Shown here piece after piece: positions 21,165 through 33,919 of a stretch of DNA of 64,000 nt. The number at the start of each line of letters is the position of its first letter. Position 1 is the first letter of the stretch. The stretch lies in contig NW_004457313.1 in assembly GCF_000313135.1 (NCBI RefSeq), positions 422,815 through 486,814 of the forward strand, in the 5' to 3' direction. The notes under the pieces were generated by a model. The model was not told the origin of the DNA and searched no databases. It saw only the letters and a list, made by a program, of their open reading frames with translations. The DNA comes from Acanthamoeba castellanii str. Neff (lineage: Eukaryota; Discosea; Longamoebia; Acanthamoebidae). Made by a program: the position numbers and the translations under genes.

Positions 21165-23467
21165 TCAGCTCGCGCCGAAGACGACGAGGTAGCAGGGCAG
21201 GACCTGCGCGGCGTCGAACAGGACCAGCTCCTCGCCGCACGGGCTCGTGTGCGAGTCGTAGCCGCGGCGGCAGCCCACGCCCTCCATCACCTCCGGGCAG
21301 GTGTAGATGCGACCCATGAGCACCGCGCACACCAGCATCTTGCCGTCGGCCGCGTAGCCCTGCGCCACGTCCGGATTGGGCGACAGATAGATGCCACACC
21401 CGTACCTGTCCACCACCACCACTGTAAGTGCGGCGGTGCGTGTCGTGTGTCGTGTGCGTGTGTGTGTGTGTGTGTCGTGTGTGTGTCGTGTGTGCGTGTG
21501 CGTGCGTGTGGAGAAAGAGAGGTTGAGGTGCGGACCAGCCAGAGTCGGTGACGTGCTCGACGCCAGGGGCGGTGCCGGGCACGAGGAGGCCCTTGTTGGT
21601 GATCGATGGAATCAAATCGCCGCGCGTGCCTGCAACATACAATGGACAAAACCCAGGTGAGCCGCCCAAACAAGCCAACAATGAAGTCCTTCCGGGGTGA
21701 GGGTACCGTGAAAGGCGAGCGTGGTCTGGGACTCGGCGGCGGTGCTGCCGTAGGTGGCCTTGAATTCGCTCCACTTGCGGTCAAACTTCTCCACCAGGTC
21801 GTACTTCATCACGTTCGTGATCGTCACCGAACCTATTGCGTGTCGTGCGTGTCGTGTGTGGTGAGCTCACCGAAGAGACGGCCAACCAAGAGGCACACGC
21901 GCGCGTACCATTCTGCTTGGCGCAGGAGAAGAGGAATCCCTCGAGCACCGACGTGTCGGCGAAGAAGCGCGTCGACTTCCAGTCGCTGTCGCCCACGATC
22001 TTGCCCTCGGCCTTCTCCCGCATCCGCTCCTTGTCGCCCCACCCGAACCCGAAGCCCGGCCACGCCTTCTTCTTCTTCTTCGTCGTCGTCATCATCGCCT
22101 CCCGCTCGTCGATCTGGGCCAGCTCGCTCCGCACCCACTCGTCGTGGTCCATCTCCTCGGCGCGCATCAGCTTCTCGATGAGCTTGCGGCTCATGGCCCC
22201 CTCCTCCTTGGCCTTCTTCGCACGCTCGCGCCTGTGTGTCTCCTCCTCTTCCTCCTGCAGCAGCCGCACGATCAGCTCGTCGCTCGTCATCTCGGCCGCC
22301 TCCGCCGTCTCGTCGGTGCGGCGTCGCTTGCCGGCCGGCTCGCCGCCGCCATCGCCAGTGCTGAGGGACTTGGCCAGCGCCTCGTCCTCCGCCTCGCGCT
22401 TGCGCTTCTCGCGGTCCTCCTCCTCGAGCAGCTGCAGGGCGAGCCGTCGGTCGCGCTCCGTCAGCGAGTCTTGTCGCACCAGCTCGCGCCAGCCCTTCGT
22501 CATCGTCGCCGCCGCCGCCGAGTCGTCTCCTTCACTGCTGCTGATCAGCAGTCGTCGGCGCCCCGACGTCGGCCGCTCGGTCGCCTCGGCCTCGGCCGGC
22601 GTTGATGCGTCAGCAGCGCCGTTCTCGCTGCGGGCCAGCTCGCGCGCGTATCGCTCGTCCTCCTCCTCCATCCGCTTCATCGTGCGATAGGCGTCGTCTT
22701 CGATGGCCTGCAGCGCGCGGGCCAACACCAGGTCCCTGTCCTCCTCCGCCGCCGCCTCGCCCTGCTCCTCCCCCGCCGCGCTCGCCGCGCCAGTCTCGCC
22801 CTGGCTGCCCTGCGAGCCGCCGGCGGTGGTGATGACCTTGGCCTTGGCGCCGTTGAACTGGCCCTTGAAGATAACCTCGCCGGCCTGCGCGCCGCTGAAG
22901 ATGTCGGCGAACACGTTGCTCAGGTTGCTGAACTCGCGCTGCTTCCGCATCTCCTGCGCCGGCGTGAGCTTCTCGTACTTCCCTTCGCGACCACCGTCAT
23001 CGTCAGCATCATCGTTTCTTCTTCCGCTCTCTATCGCTTTCGCTTTGACCTTTGCTGCGTCGGCTCCCTTGCTCGTCGGCGACAAGGCCGACGAAGACGA
23101 AAAAGAAGAGGAAGAAGGTGGTGGAGGAGGAGCTAACGTGGGTGGTGGAGCAGAACGGACGTGTCGATCGTCGTCGTTGTGAGAAGAAGTGAGGAAGCGG
23201 TGCGGGTTATCAAGGATGTGCTGCAGGCAGCTATCGACGTTGCTGCCGGCGGCGCTGATCACCTCGCCCAGCTGCTTCTCGGTAAGGTCGGGAAACACCT
23301 CCCTCAGGCTCTCGCCCTGTTCTCATCGAGTCAGTCACAAATCCCCCACCAAGGGTGACGAGCTAAATCTCCCAAATGAGAAAACAAAAACGAAAGTAGC
23401 AGGCGCAGCGTACCAAACGTCTTTTCTCTGACGGCCCCAAGAACGTGACCGGTGGCTGGTACTCCAT
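21165..23467 (-). CDS. CUE domain, acidic helical repeats and PARP-type ADP-ribosyltransferase domain
   Basis: Exon 1 from ATG 23467 encodes MEYQPPVTFLGPSEKRRL and splices to GESLREVFPDLTEKQLGEVI...NVDSCLQHIL, a CUE-type ubiquitin-binding domain. A long charged region has several UIM-like helices: DRDLVLARALQAIEDDA, DERYARELARSE, RRLALQLLEEEDRE, DEALAKSLSTG and DELIVRLLQEEEEE. The C-terminal region has FHGT (first His of the triad), DRYGCGIYLSPNPDVAQGYA (Tyr) and CGEELVLFDAAQVLPCYLVV (Glu), so the H-Y-E triad of active PARP-like transferases seems kept. It resembles PARP catalytic domains that act on ubiquitin-linked targets; the target is not known. About six exons, stop at 21165. Confidence 0.75.
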
Positions 23468-23719
23468 CTCCCTCTTGTGTTTGTTCTTCTTGTCGCCTAC
23501 TTTTTGTTCTTGGAAGGGCTCCCTGCCTTCACCTTTCTTCCTGGTATTCTTTTTATTTTATTTACTTTTATCTTTTTATTTGAGGAGATTCCACTTTGTG
23601 TACATTCTAATGGACCTGATTAATCAGAAGTATGAAAAGGGGTGAAGAGAAGACGGTGATAGAAGAGCAGATAGTTATGAACATCAATAAATAGTGTGAT
23701 CGATCGAGTCGCCCGCTGA

Positions 23720-25237
23720 TTAGCAGATGCAGGTCCCCGTGCGCGGCCTGGCCGACGTTGGTACGGCTCCCGACGAGTGCGCGTAGCTGCGGGTCCGCCC
23801 ACCGTGCGCGGGGATAGGAGGTAGCGGCCTGCGCGCGCCCCAACCGCTGCGGAACGGCGGCTGGGGCACCACATCGACGGCGGCCAGCAGCTGGGACTGC
23901 GGCTGCGGTGACTGGCGCGAGGCTTGGTGGGGAGGCTGGGCGGTCGAAGGCGGTAGCACAGGGGGCATCGTCATCCTGTACGACGCCTTCGACGCCAGCG
24001 AAGTCGCGGCTGGGCTGGTCGGCACCCGTAGCATGACGGGCGGGAGCGCGGCGGGCTGGCGCCAGCTCGCCACCGAGTGCCTCGGGCCTGCGGCGGGGGT
24101 CGCGGCGTTGGTCCTGGCCGAGGCGGTGGTGTGCCGATGATGGTCGATCTCGCCGTCATCGTCGCTGGCCTCGTCGAGCTCGACGTCGATCTCGACCTCG
24201 GGCATGGCCGTGGCCAGCATGGTGGGACTGTCGTAGGTGGCCGTGTCCTCCTCGATCATGATGCTGAACGTCTCGTGGTCGCTGATCGTCATGCGGCCGT
24301 AGTTGTGACCCACCACCGGGTGGAGCTGCCGCGAGTCCGACGACGAGCTGAACACGAACACGGCGTCCGTGTAGCGCGCATCGTAGGTGAGCTGGCTTCC
24401 GTCGTCGCTGTCGCTGTCGGCCTGCATGTTGTTGAGATCATCGCCCGACGACGATGCGTTGTAGGGTCCTTCCTGGGCCGACCGCCTCTGCCGTTTCTTG
24501 TTGGCCTTGGTCGACTTCTTCTTCTGCTGCTTGAACGAAGGCGCCTTCTTCAAGTCCTTCGTCGTGGTCGAGGTCGGGGCAGTCGCGTCCATCTCCTTGG
24601 TCGAGGCCAGGTCGCGAATGTCGGCCGACATCTTTCTGAAGTAGGACCTCATCTCCGACGTCTTGTTGAAGAGGAACGACGCCGCCTTCCGCAGCCTCGG
24701 CTTGCTCTCGCTGCTGGTATCGGTTGAGTCGCGTAGCTCTTGGTCGATGGCCTGCAGTTGGTCGGGCACGTCGGCGCCGCCGAAGACGCTGTCCCTCTCG
24801 AGCTCCTTGGCCTTACCCACCGATACGGTGGAGTCCTGCTCTTGGCTCGTGTCGAGGTCGCTGGCGGCCGCCTCCTTCTCCTTGTTGAGCCCTTTGATCG
24901 ACTTCTTCTTCTTCTTCTTGGCCTTCGTCGTCTTGTCCTTCTTCGTCTTCTGCTTTATCTTTGAGCCTTCCTTCTTCCTCTTCTCCTTCTTTCCATCTTT
25001 CTTCTTCTTTGTCTTCTCCTTCTTCAGCTTGGGGGTGATGGTCGTTGAAGAGGGCGGTGGTAGCGTGACGCAAGATGTGGTGAGGTCCGCGGCCATGCCC
25101 AGATGCCGCTCTAGCTCAGCCATGCGCGAGCTGATGTACTTGTACTCCTCCTCGGGCGACGCGAAGACCGGGTAGAGGGCGAAGGTGCTCGTGCCATGCC
25201 CACCACCAGCCACTGGCACCGTGCCTTCCCGACTCAT
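23720..25237 (-). CDS. Hypothetical basic, low-complexity protein (single exon)
   Basis: ATG 25237 opens a 505-codon uninterrupted frame. It starts MSREGTVPVAGGGHGTSTFA, followed by a helix EEEYKYISSRMAELERHLGM, a strongly Lys-rich block (about residues 65-130), Ser/Thr-rich linkers and RKAASFLFNKTSEMRSYFRK. Then come KKAPSFKQQKKKSTKANKKR, an acidic patch (DEASDDDGEIDHH) and a Pro/Ser-rich tail ending GTCIC. RKAASF and KKAPSF look like basophilic kinase sites. I recognise no domain. The terminal CIC is not a CaaX box. Codon use matches the neighbours, so it is likely a real lineage-specific gene, perhaps nucleic-acid or membrane associated. Confidence 0.6.
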   Translation of the reverse strand: MSREGTVPVAGGGHGTSTFALYPVFASPEEEYKYISSRMAELERHLGMAADLTTSCVTLPPPSSTTITPKLKKEKTKKKKDGKKEKRKKEGSKIKQKTKKDKTTKAKKKKKKSIKGLNKEKEAAASDLDTSQEQDSTVSVGKAKELERDSVFGGADVPDQLQAIDQELRDSTDTSSESKPRLRKAASFLFNKTSEMRSYFRKMSADIRDLASTKEMDATAPTSTTTKDLKKAPSFKQQKKKSTKANKKRQRRSAQEGPYNASSSGDDLNNMQADSDSDDGSQLTYDARYTDAVFVFSSSSDSRQLHPVVGHNYGRMTISDHETFSIMIEEDTATYDSPTMLATAMPEVEIDVELDEASDDDGEIDHHRHTTASARTNAATPAAGPRHSVASWRQPAALPPVMLRVPTSPAATSLASKASYRMTMPPVLPPSTAQPPHQASRQSPQPQSQLLAAVDVVPQPPFRSGWGARRPLPPIPAHGGRTRSYAHSSGAVPTSARPRTGTCIC

Positions 25238-26070
25238 CGTGATGTGTTGTGTGCTGTGCTCTGCAAGTTGTGAAGGAGAAGAGAGAAAGAGTAGAGAGTA
25301 TGGAGAATGGAGTAGAAGAAGAACGTGTGGTGTCTGGTGTGCGGTGTGGCTGGTGCGTTTGGTGAATGTGCTCGCCACGCGAGCGGGAGGGTATAAGTAG
25401 AGGAAGTAGTTTCAACCTTGTCCTTCTCGTTGCGTGAGTAGTACTGCAACAGGCGGCAACCAGAGAGGCAATACGATCTCCCGCCCCGTTCGTGTAAGCG
25501 AAGGTGGAGCATGCGCGACGAACTGCCAGGACAAGCACCAGAAATCCACGGCTTCGAGGGCGGCCGACGGTGGTGGAAAGCGCGCGGTCGGCGAAATTCC
25601 ATGCATTGCTCGCTCTCTGGTTTTGTTGTCGACCAACATTGAGCAACGAAGATGGAGAAGGAAGTATGAGTGGGCGGGAAGAAGGTGCACGAGAGGAACT
25701 GCCAACCACGCGAAATACACTCCTCGGTCGGTCACGTCGTTATGTGAGCACTTATGGAGAAAAGGAAGGGAGAAGAGGTGGAACGCAGAGTTACGGGCTC
25801 TCATCTCGAAGAAGGCGACGCACAATACACAACACAACGCAACACCAATGGCCGAACGTGTGGAGAGACCACGAGATCGAAGACATGTGCGGTCACGCAC
25901 ACAATAGAAAGACGAGCAACAGAAGAGAAGTCACTTTATGGGAGCGAGCCAACAGGTATGGACACATGAAGCAAAAGTTGTAGGTCGTGTGAAAGAGAAG
26001 GAGAAACGGAGATGAACGAAGGCGCGACGGAACGGGAGGTGATGATGGTGGTGGTGAAATGTACGTCTGT
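25238..26070. other. Intergenic, no supported gene
   Basis: This 833-bp spacer lies between the ARF 3' end and the hypothetical gene start. Several open frames of 70-160 codons exist on both strands but overlap each other, lack domains and look composition-driven. It should contain the promoter of the hypothetical gene. Confidence 0.5.
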
Positions 26071-26850
26071 CTAGGAAGCGGTGGCGGCGGGGAGGTTGTT
26101 CGCGAGCCAGTCGAAACCCTCGTAGAGGCCCTCGCCGCTGGTGGCGATGGAGCCCTGGACCTTCCACTGGCGGCCCCTCACGTTGTTGAGGCCCAGCTTC
26201 TCTGTGATCTCTGCGACGGACAGCGCCTGGGGCAGATCCTGCTTGTTGGCGAAGACGAGCAACGAAGCGTCCCTGAGAAGGGGTTCGTTGAGGAGAACGT
26301 CGAGTTCGCCCTTGGCCTGCTCGACTCGAGTGTGATCGTTGGCATCCACGACGTAGATGATACCGCGAGCGTTCTCATAATAGAAACGCCACAGCTTCCT
26401 GATCTACGAAAAGAAATCAGAATTGAATCAAATTAGATCATCACCAACGATTCTTCAGTAATCTGATGGAGGCGAGGGGGTACCTTGTCCTGACCGCCGA
26501 CGTCCCACACGTTGAACTTCAAGTTCTTGTACTCGACCGTCTCGACGTTGAAACCTGCCGATTACAATGGTAAGAGGATACAATTCAAAGAACAGGAAGG
26601 GAAGATTTGGGGGGGGGGTATACCGATGGTCGGGGTTGTCTGTACGACCTCACCAAACTTCATCTTGTACAAAATGGTAGTCTTACCGGCAGCATCCAAA
26701 CCCACCTGCAGGCACAAGCCGAACTTGAGCTTCCAATTCACAAAAATTGATGGATGAATGAGGAAAGGAGTGCAGCCATACCATGAGGACTCTGACCTCC
26801 TCTCCATACCACCACCATGTGGCCAGCATCTTGGTGAGCGAAAGTCCCAT
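26071..26850 (-). CDS. ADP-ribosylation factor family small GTPase
   Basis: Arf GTPases recruit vesicle coats at Golgi and endosomal membranes. Four exons splice to about 183 residues: [20 protein letters not shown] with a myristoylatable Gly2, then [15 protein letters not shown] (P-loop), [15 protein letters not shown] (switch I), [13 protein letters not shown] (switch II), [17 protein letters not shown] and a C-terminal [18 protein letters not shown]. All nucleotide-binding motifs are intact. The amphipathic N-terminal helix is odd: WWWY stands where Arf1 has a Phe/Lys-rich stretch. That comes from an exon read across TGGTGGTGG with no better splice option seen. An ARF rather than ARL identity follows from VETVEYKN and VVDAND. 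Confidence 0.92.
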
Positions 26851-27380
26851 TTTGCAGCGATGTACAAGTCTTTACAGAAGGCGATCGATTTGATGGATGG
26901 ATTTTGTTGGCGCGCGGCAATCGACGTCTCTGTGCCCACGTCGGCGGACTTTGCGGAAAGGGGAAAACAGCGACGTCTCACCGTCGACAACGTCCGCGAA
27001 ACCTGGCAGGAAAGTTGCCTTGGCCACGGACACTGAGGGGCAAGCCACAACACAAGAAGAAGCACAGCACCATCAGGGCTCACGAGCCATCGTTCGGCCT
27101 GACCTAGCTCACACGGTCACACCAGGGCGGAGAGGGATAACGCGTGTTGTGGAGGAATGCGTAATATATGGCTGTGCCGCTGCTGGTGCATTGTTTGAAT
27201 AAAACACAGAATTACGGTTGCAATTCCGGAAGCCGAACAACCAGAACGTTGGGCACGGGGGGGGGTCAGACCAGCACGAGAAGGAGGAAGAGGCCCAGGC
27301 ATCGAATTGATTAGATTGCAGGAGTACAAGAAGTTCTGCAAGGCAAGTGCACGTGCAGCGCGGGAAGGAAGGAACAAAAA
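26851..27380. promoter_or_regulatory. Divergent intergenic region, ARF / STE20-like kinase
   Basis: 530 bp between two divergent starts, with no coding signal. A G-run (nine Gs) lies at about 27258. Confidence 0.4.
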
Positions 27381-29824
<2,444 letters not shown>

Positions 29825-30038
29825 GCGGTCCGCGCGCGGCCCTTTGCTCTGAGGGTGGTGTCTCGAGTAGGTAGGCGCGTGCGCGTGCGCGTGCGTTGCG
29901 CGGCGCGGCGCGCGTGTTGGTGTGTGGAGAGGTGGCAAGCGTTGTTTATAATCCGATTTTTGTGTTGAGGGCTTGCGCCACACACCCATTCACTTCTCTT
30001 TTCCTCTCCGTCCTGTGGTGGCGCTTCGAGTGCGATTA

Positions 30039-30759
30039 TCATTCGCGGTGCTTGCAACCGCTCTTCTTTCTTTTCTCGGCGTCGGTCTTCCTCTCCGTCT
30101 TTCGCCTCTTCTTTGACGTCGTCTCCTTCCTTTTCTTCTTCGTCTCGCTGCTCTTCTCAGAGCTTCGCTTGCGCTTGCGCATCTCGGACTCCTCGCCGCC
30201 TCGAGCTTGGCCTGCGTTGACTGGCGCCAGCCGCGTGTTCGTGGTATCCGCGCGTCTCTGTTCGTCCAGCAGCTCGCTTCCCAGTCTCCGGCCTGGGCTT
30301 GAGGGGAACAATCACACACGCACATGCAGGTGCAGAACTAACCAAGGTAAGCTCCACTGAACGACGATGTCTGAACGTTTTGAAGCGGCGAATGGGTTGG
30401 TTCGCCTTACCTGGCGTGCAGGCCTGGTCGTTTGTGAGTTTTGAAGCGGGAGCGGCTACGATGTTCCAGCAGTTGAAGGCCAGATGCCCGCTGCCTCGGC
30501 ACTTGGTGCAGGTGGCCAGGCTGCCAGTCCCGCAGCCGCCCTTGGACGCCGTGGCCCGGGCGAGAAGGGCACGGAACTGGTCATAGCCGCTGGCGAGGTC
30601 AGCGGAGGTAGGGCCGGTTGTGCTGGAGTGACTGCCGTTGTGGTGTCGCTGGATGGGCGCGTGGGGGTCGTAGCCGATGCTGTCCTGCCACACCGCGTGG
30701 GTCGACAGCGCGCCTCCACCGTAAATCCTGTTCTGGTTGGGGTATCTGCGTCGAGACAT
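30039..30759 (-). CDS. SREK1IP1/p18SRP-like zinc-knuckle splicing-associated protein
   Basis: ATG 30759 gives MSRRRYPNQNRIYGGGALST. A helix YDQFRALLARATASKG leads to CTKCRGSGHLAFNCWN, a CX2CX4HX4C knuckle with the GHLAF.C pattern of SREK1-interacting protein 1. One intron (about 30295-30411, donor GTAAGG, acceptor CCCAG) joins ACTPG to RRLGSELLDEQRRAD. That is the only junction I found that reaches the Lys/Arg/Ser-rich tail (MRKRKRSSEKSSETKKKRKE...KKSGCKHRE). The N-terminal extension before the knuckle is longer than in animals. It likely works in splicing regulation in nuclear speckles, by family analogy. It converges with the kinase gene, 215 bp apart. Confidence 0.8.
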
Positions 30760-30815
30760 GCCAATGTTTGTAGTGTGTTTCTTTACTGCCTGGTTTGTCG
30801 CGCTTTTGATATATT

Positions 30816-31311
30816 TTCTTCGGCCAGAAAAAGAAGAGAAATAGTCAGAAAAAGCACAGCTTCGTTCTTTGGCGAAGCGGCGGACTTCGCTCTTTGTCCC
30901 CCCCCCCATTCGCCCTCAAAGCACGGTCAGGAAAGGATGCACTTCTTGTCCCTGGACCCTCCCGAGGGCGGACCAGGTCGAGCAGAAAGCGTAGCGGAGC
31001 AGCCAGCAGCTCCCTCGCGTTCTCCACGCGATTCTCCTACACCGGCCGGCGCACACCATCGAAGCCGCATGAGTGGCACCGCTCTCAAGAAGAAAGAGAA
31101 GAAGCAAAGTGGAAGAGAGGCACCAGAAGACGGAACTCGAAGGGCTTGACGCCCTTGAGCACGTCTTCGTCCTTGGTCCAATCGAACAGTCCCGGGCTTG
31201 TGTTTGGGGCCTGGTGCGCGGCGCCCAGGTGAGAGGAATTGCCGCACGCAGCAGCTTAAGCAAGTGGTGGCTGGGCACTCGTACAAACAGGATCCTGTCG
31301 TGCAGCTTCTC
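30816..31311 (-). pseudogene. Truncated duplicate of the CDC123-like gene 3' end
   Basis: This stretch repeats 37193-37797 in the same orientation at high identity by eye. It has lost 43 bp (source about 37325-37370) and about 70 bp (source about 37702-37771). The first loss shifts the last exon so that the CILS end falls out of frame; the second removes coding sequence around QLIVVELNPF. It retains many CpGs, so it is younger than the decayed relic next to it. It lies 57 bp upstream of the SREK1IP1-like start and may now serve as that gene's promoter or leader. Confidence 0.85.
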
Positions 31312-31312
31312 T

Positions 31313-31370
31313 GTTCACATTCAAGATGCACTTCATAGAGCTGCCCCCAGCAGCCATCCAGGCTCTCCTC
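31313..31370 (+). pseudogene. CpG-decayed relic of a CDC123-like exon 2
   Basis: These 58 bp match 38676-38733 (reverse complement) with eight differences. All eight are CpG in the source turned to TpG or CpA here; the other positions are identical. It still reads MHFIELPPAAIQALL beside the source FVELPPAAVQALL. It lies on the opposite strand to the adjacent duplicate. Confidence 0.9.
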
Positions 31371-31954
31371 TGGCCAATGCTATGACATAGAGGCAGTTGA
31401 CACAGCGCACAGCAAGGGCCTGCTTTAGCATGGACACATGCAATGCTGCCTCCCCCTTTTGGAATCCTGCCTACAAGATGAAGATGGGGATGAAGGAGAG
31501 GGCAATGGGTTGCAGTTGTGTGATGTTGAGAATGTCAGCAAAAGAGAAGTTATCAAGGCATTTCTTGCAACAACAGAATGATGCAAGAACAGTATTGATG
31601 TGATCATTGCTGACAAGCAGGCAACACTTTTTGGGGATTCACTCTTCAGCAGTTCAGAGAACTCTCTTCCTTGGAGTATGAGCTGTGGCTCATAAGGACT
31701 GGCCAAAGATTGGGGATAGTAGGGTAGAGGTGAGGACCTCAGTGTTGGTGGGGAGAGAGTGGCTCATTGTGGTGGAGAATGACTGTATGACACTGGCAAG
31801 GTATTTAAACATTTGGTGTGATATCTCCAATTCCCAATGGCCACATAACAGATAGATGTGGTTCTTCTGGATTGGCAAACATTTGTGTTTCTTGGAACTC
31901 CAGACCAATGAGCTCACAACAGTGGAGTTGAGGAAAATACTGGACAAATTAAAA

Positions 31955-32122
31955 AACCCAATGCGCATCAGGTTTTTTATTTGTCAACTCTTTTCCTGAT
32001 GCACATCAGGAAACAGGACAACAAATTAAAACTGATGTGCATCAGGAAAAGAGTCAACAAATAAAAAACCCAATGCACATCGGGTAGCAAGTCAACAAAT
32101 ACAAAACCCAATGCACATCAGC
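31955..32122. repeat. Dispersed repeat cluster R1 (TGCGCATCAGG family), partly palindromic
   Basis: Several copies in both orientations of a unit of about 38 bp: CCCAATGCACATCAGG, then AAACAAGTCAACAAAT, then AAAA. The core ATGCGCAT appears as ATGCGCAT, ATGCACAT or ATGTGCAT, as expected if one palindromic CpG decayed on either strand. Head-to-head copies at 31965-32060 could form a hairpin. Confidence 0.85.
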
Positions 32123-32255
32123 TCTCCAGACCACATGAAATTTCGCCACCTGTTTCCAGTCCCTCCAATTAGAATTTAATGCAGACAGCTTTTTTGTAGA
32201 CCTTCACTACCTATAAAATGTCAAAACCTGTTTTGATCATTTTGTTGTACCACCC

Positions 32256-33919
32256 ATGTTCAACACACACTTCCTTACAATGTCTTCTTGCCAAGCTGCC
32301 TCAGTCCTTCCCAACTTCTCAGCCATGTCAGCCACTGAGCTTCTAGCAAGCTCCCATAATGCCCTGGCAAAGGTGCACCAGCAACCTGGCACCAAGGTTA
32401 TCACCAAGGCATACATTGACAGGTTGCTGCAGGTGCAGGGCCAAGACACTGGCTGCACAAAGCAGCAGTCTCTCAAACTGCTAATGCAGTGTACACCAAT
32501 GACAGCAGAGGAGGGAGTGAAAGAGCTGATGGATGTGGAAGAGGAAGAGGAGGAGGAGCAGATGGAGGATAAGGAGGAAGAGCAGGAGAAGGAGCTGGAG
32601 GAGGAGGAGGAGAAGCATGGGGAGGAGCAAGTGGAGGAGGAGAAGGGGGTGGAGCTGGAGGAGGAGAAAAAGGAGGAGAAGGGAGAGGAAGCACTGGAGG
32701 AGGAGTGGGAGGAGGAGTTGGAGGTGGAGAAGGAGCTAGAGGAGGAGGAGGAGCTGGAGGAGGAGGAGCACCAAGCACCACCAAGGAAGCACAAGCTGGT
32801 AGAGGAAGAGCACAAGGAGAGGAAATGTGCACACCCAGTGGTGATTGACCTGGACAAGGAGATGGAGGTGGAGGAGATCAAGACCAAGCCTCACAAGCAG
32901 CTGGTGGTGTGCCAGTACTCTGAAGGCAACACCAAAGAGCAATGCAAGGAGGCTGCCAGACTACTTGCCCTGCCTGACCTGGAGCTTGGTATGTACACTT
33001 TGTGTGCATTGGGTTTTTTATTTGTTGACTTGTTTCCTGATGTGCATTGGGTTTTTTATTTGTTGACTTGTTTCCCAATGCACATTGGGTTTTCTATTTG
33101 ACCTGTGAAAATCACATTCTCTAACAGTTTGTGTTGCTGACCTCAACCTTACTATGCAGAAATGAAAATTCATATGCTCTTGAGCAGAGGAGGCCTCCCT
33201 TGCCTCAATGTCCACAAGTGAACAGTGCTGGTGTCTCTCTGTGTTGGCCAAGGGGAAAATGGTACAAATCAACTCCTTCCTGTTCCAATTCACACCCCAT
33301 TACTTTCACTTACACCACTATTATCTAACTTCAGCCTGCAGTACCCACTGCCACTGAAGCTTCTGGCACCACTCCAACCACCCCAACCAGTACGTTTTCA
33401 TTTTGCTGGTAAAGTTCCAAGCTCACCACATGCTTGTTCTTTACAGCTACCAAGAAACATGGCAAGGGTAAGGCTGAAGAGGAAAAGTTGCCATCTACCA
33501 TCAAGCACAAGGCAGAGCTTGCTCTCCAGAAACAGTATCTCCCCCAATTCACTGAGCCGCTCACCAAGCTTCTTGGCCAACCAATGCAATTCCATGAATG
33601 GCTGGTGTGTTTATTGTCCTGCATTGTTTTCCTGATGTGCATCAGTTTTTTTATTTGTTGACACTTTTCCTGATGCGCATCAGGTTTTATTTGTCAACTC
33701 TTTTCCCCAATGTGCATTGGTTTTTCTAATTTCACTTATTTCCTGATGTCCACCGGTTTTTTTCTTCCACAGGTGTTGATCTACCTGCATGACTTTACCA
33801 TCCACAGTGTGGACATTCCTCTCAACATTGAGGACACACTCTCCTCTACCCCCATAGCAGAGGGCAACATCTCCTCTCTCACCAACTGGCTCCTCACCTT
33901 CCACTCTAAATTCCTGTAG
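32256..33919 (+). CDS. Novel acidic gene inside the CpG-poor block
   Basis: ATG 32256 starts MFNTHFLTMSSCQAASVLPN. Four exons with usable GT/AG sites join in frame. Exon 1 ends LPDLEL (donor GTATGT at about 32988), exon 2 encodes PTATEASGTTPTTP, exon 3 TKKHGKGKAEEEKLPSTIKH to MQFHEWL, and exon 4 VLIYLHDFTIHSVDIPLNIE to LLTFHSKFL and TAG. Features are a Ser/Ala-rich start, a helix around HNALAKVHQQPGTKVITKAY, a Glu-rich coiled-coil region of about 90 residues, and VVIDLDKEMEVEE. Introns 1 and 3 contain the dispersed repeats. After the TAG the frame stays open for about 45 codons (ESDLTAITSFLQGL...). I recognise no family. It could be an element-borne gene or a resident gene caught in a methylated block. 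Confidence 0.5.
33003..33098. repeat. Dispersed repeat cluster R2
   Basis: Two to three direct copies of the R1 unit (GTGCATTGGGTTTTTTATTT then GTTGACTTG) at the start of intron 1 of the novel gene. Confidence 0.85.
33622..33773. repeat. Dispersed repeat cluster R3
   Basis: Four degenerate copies of the same unit fill intron 3 of the novel gene, one keeping the CpG form GATGCGCATCAGG. Confidence 0.85.

Noticed and set aside
25434..25983. Open frames of 150-160 codons on the plus strand
   Set aside because: They overlap one another in different frames, lack domains, ATG context and splice logic, and match the GC-driven background.
30295..30345. Acceptor TTGGTTAG or TTCAG for the SREK1IP1-like intron
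   Set aside because: Either leads to an early stop or to a non-basic frame; the CCCAG acceptor near 30295 gives the Lys-rich tail expected of the family.
32473..32832. Pro-rich minus-strand open frame
   Set aside because: It is the antisense shadow of the Glu-rich (GAG/GAA) stretch of the plus-strand novel gene.
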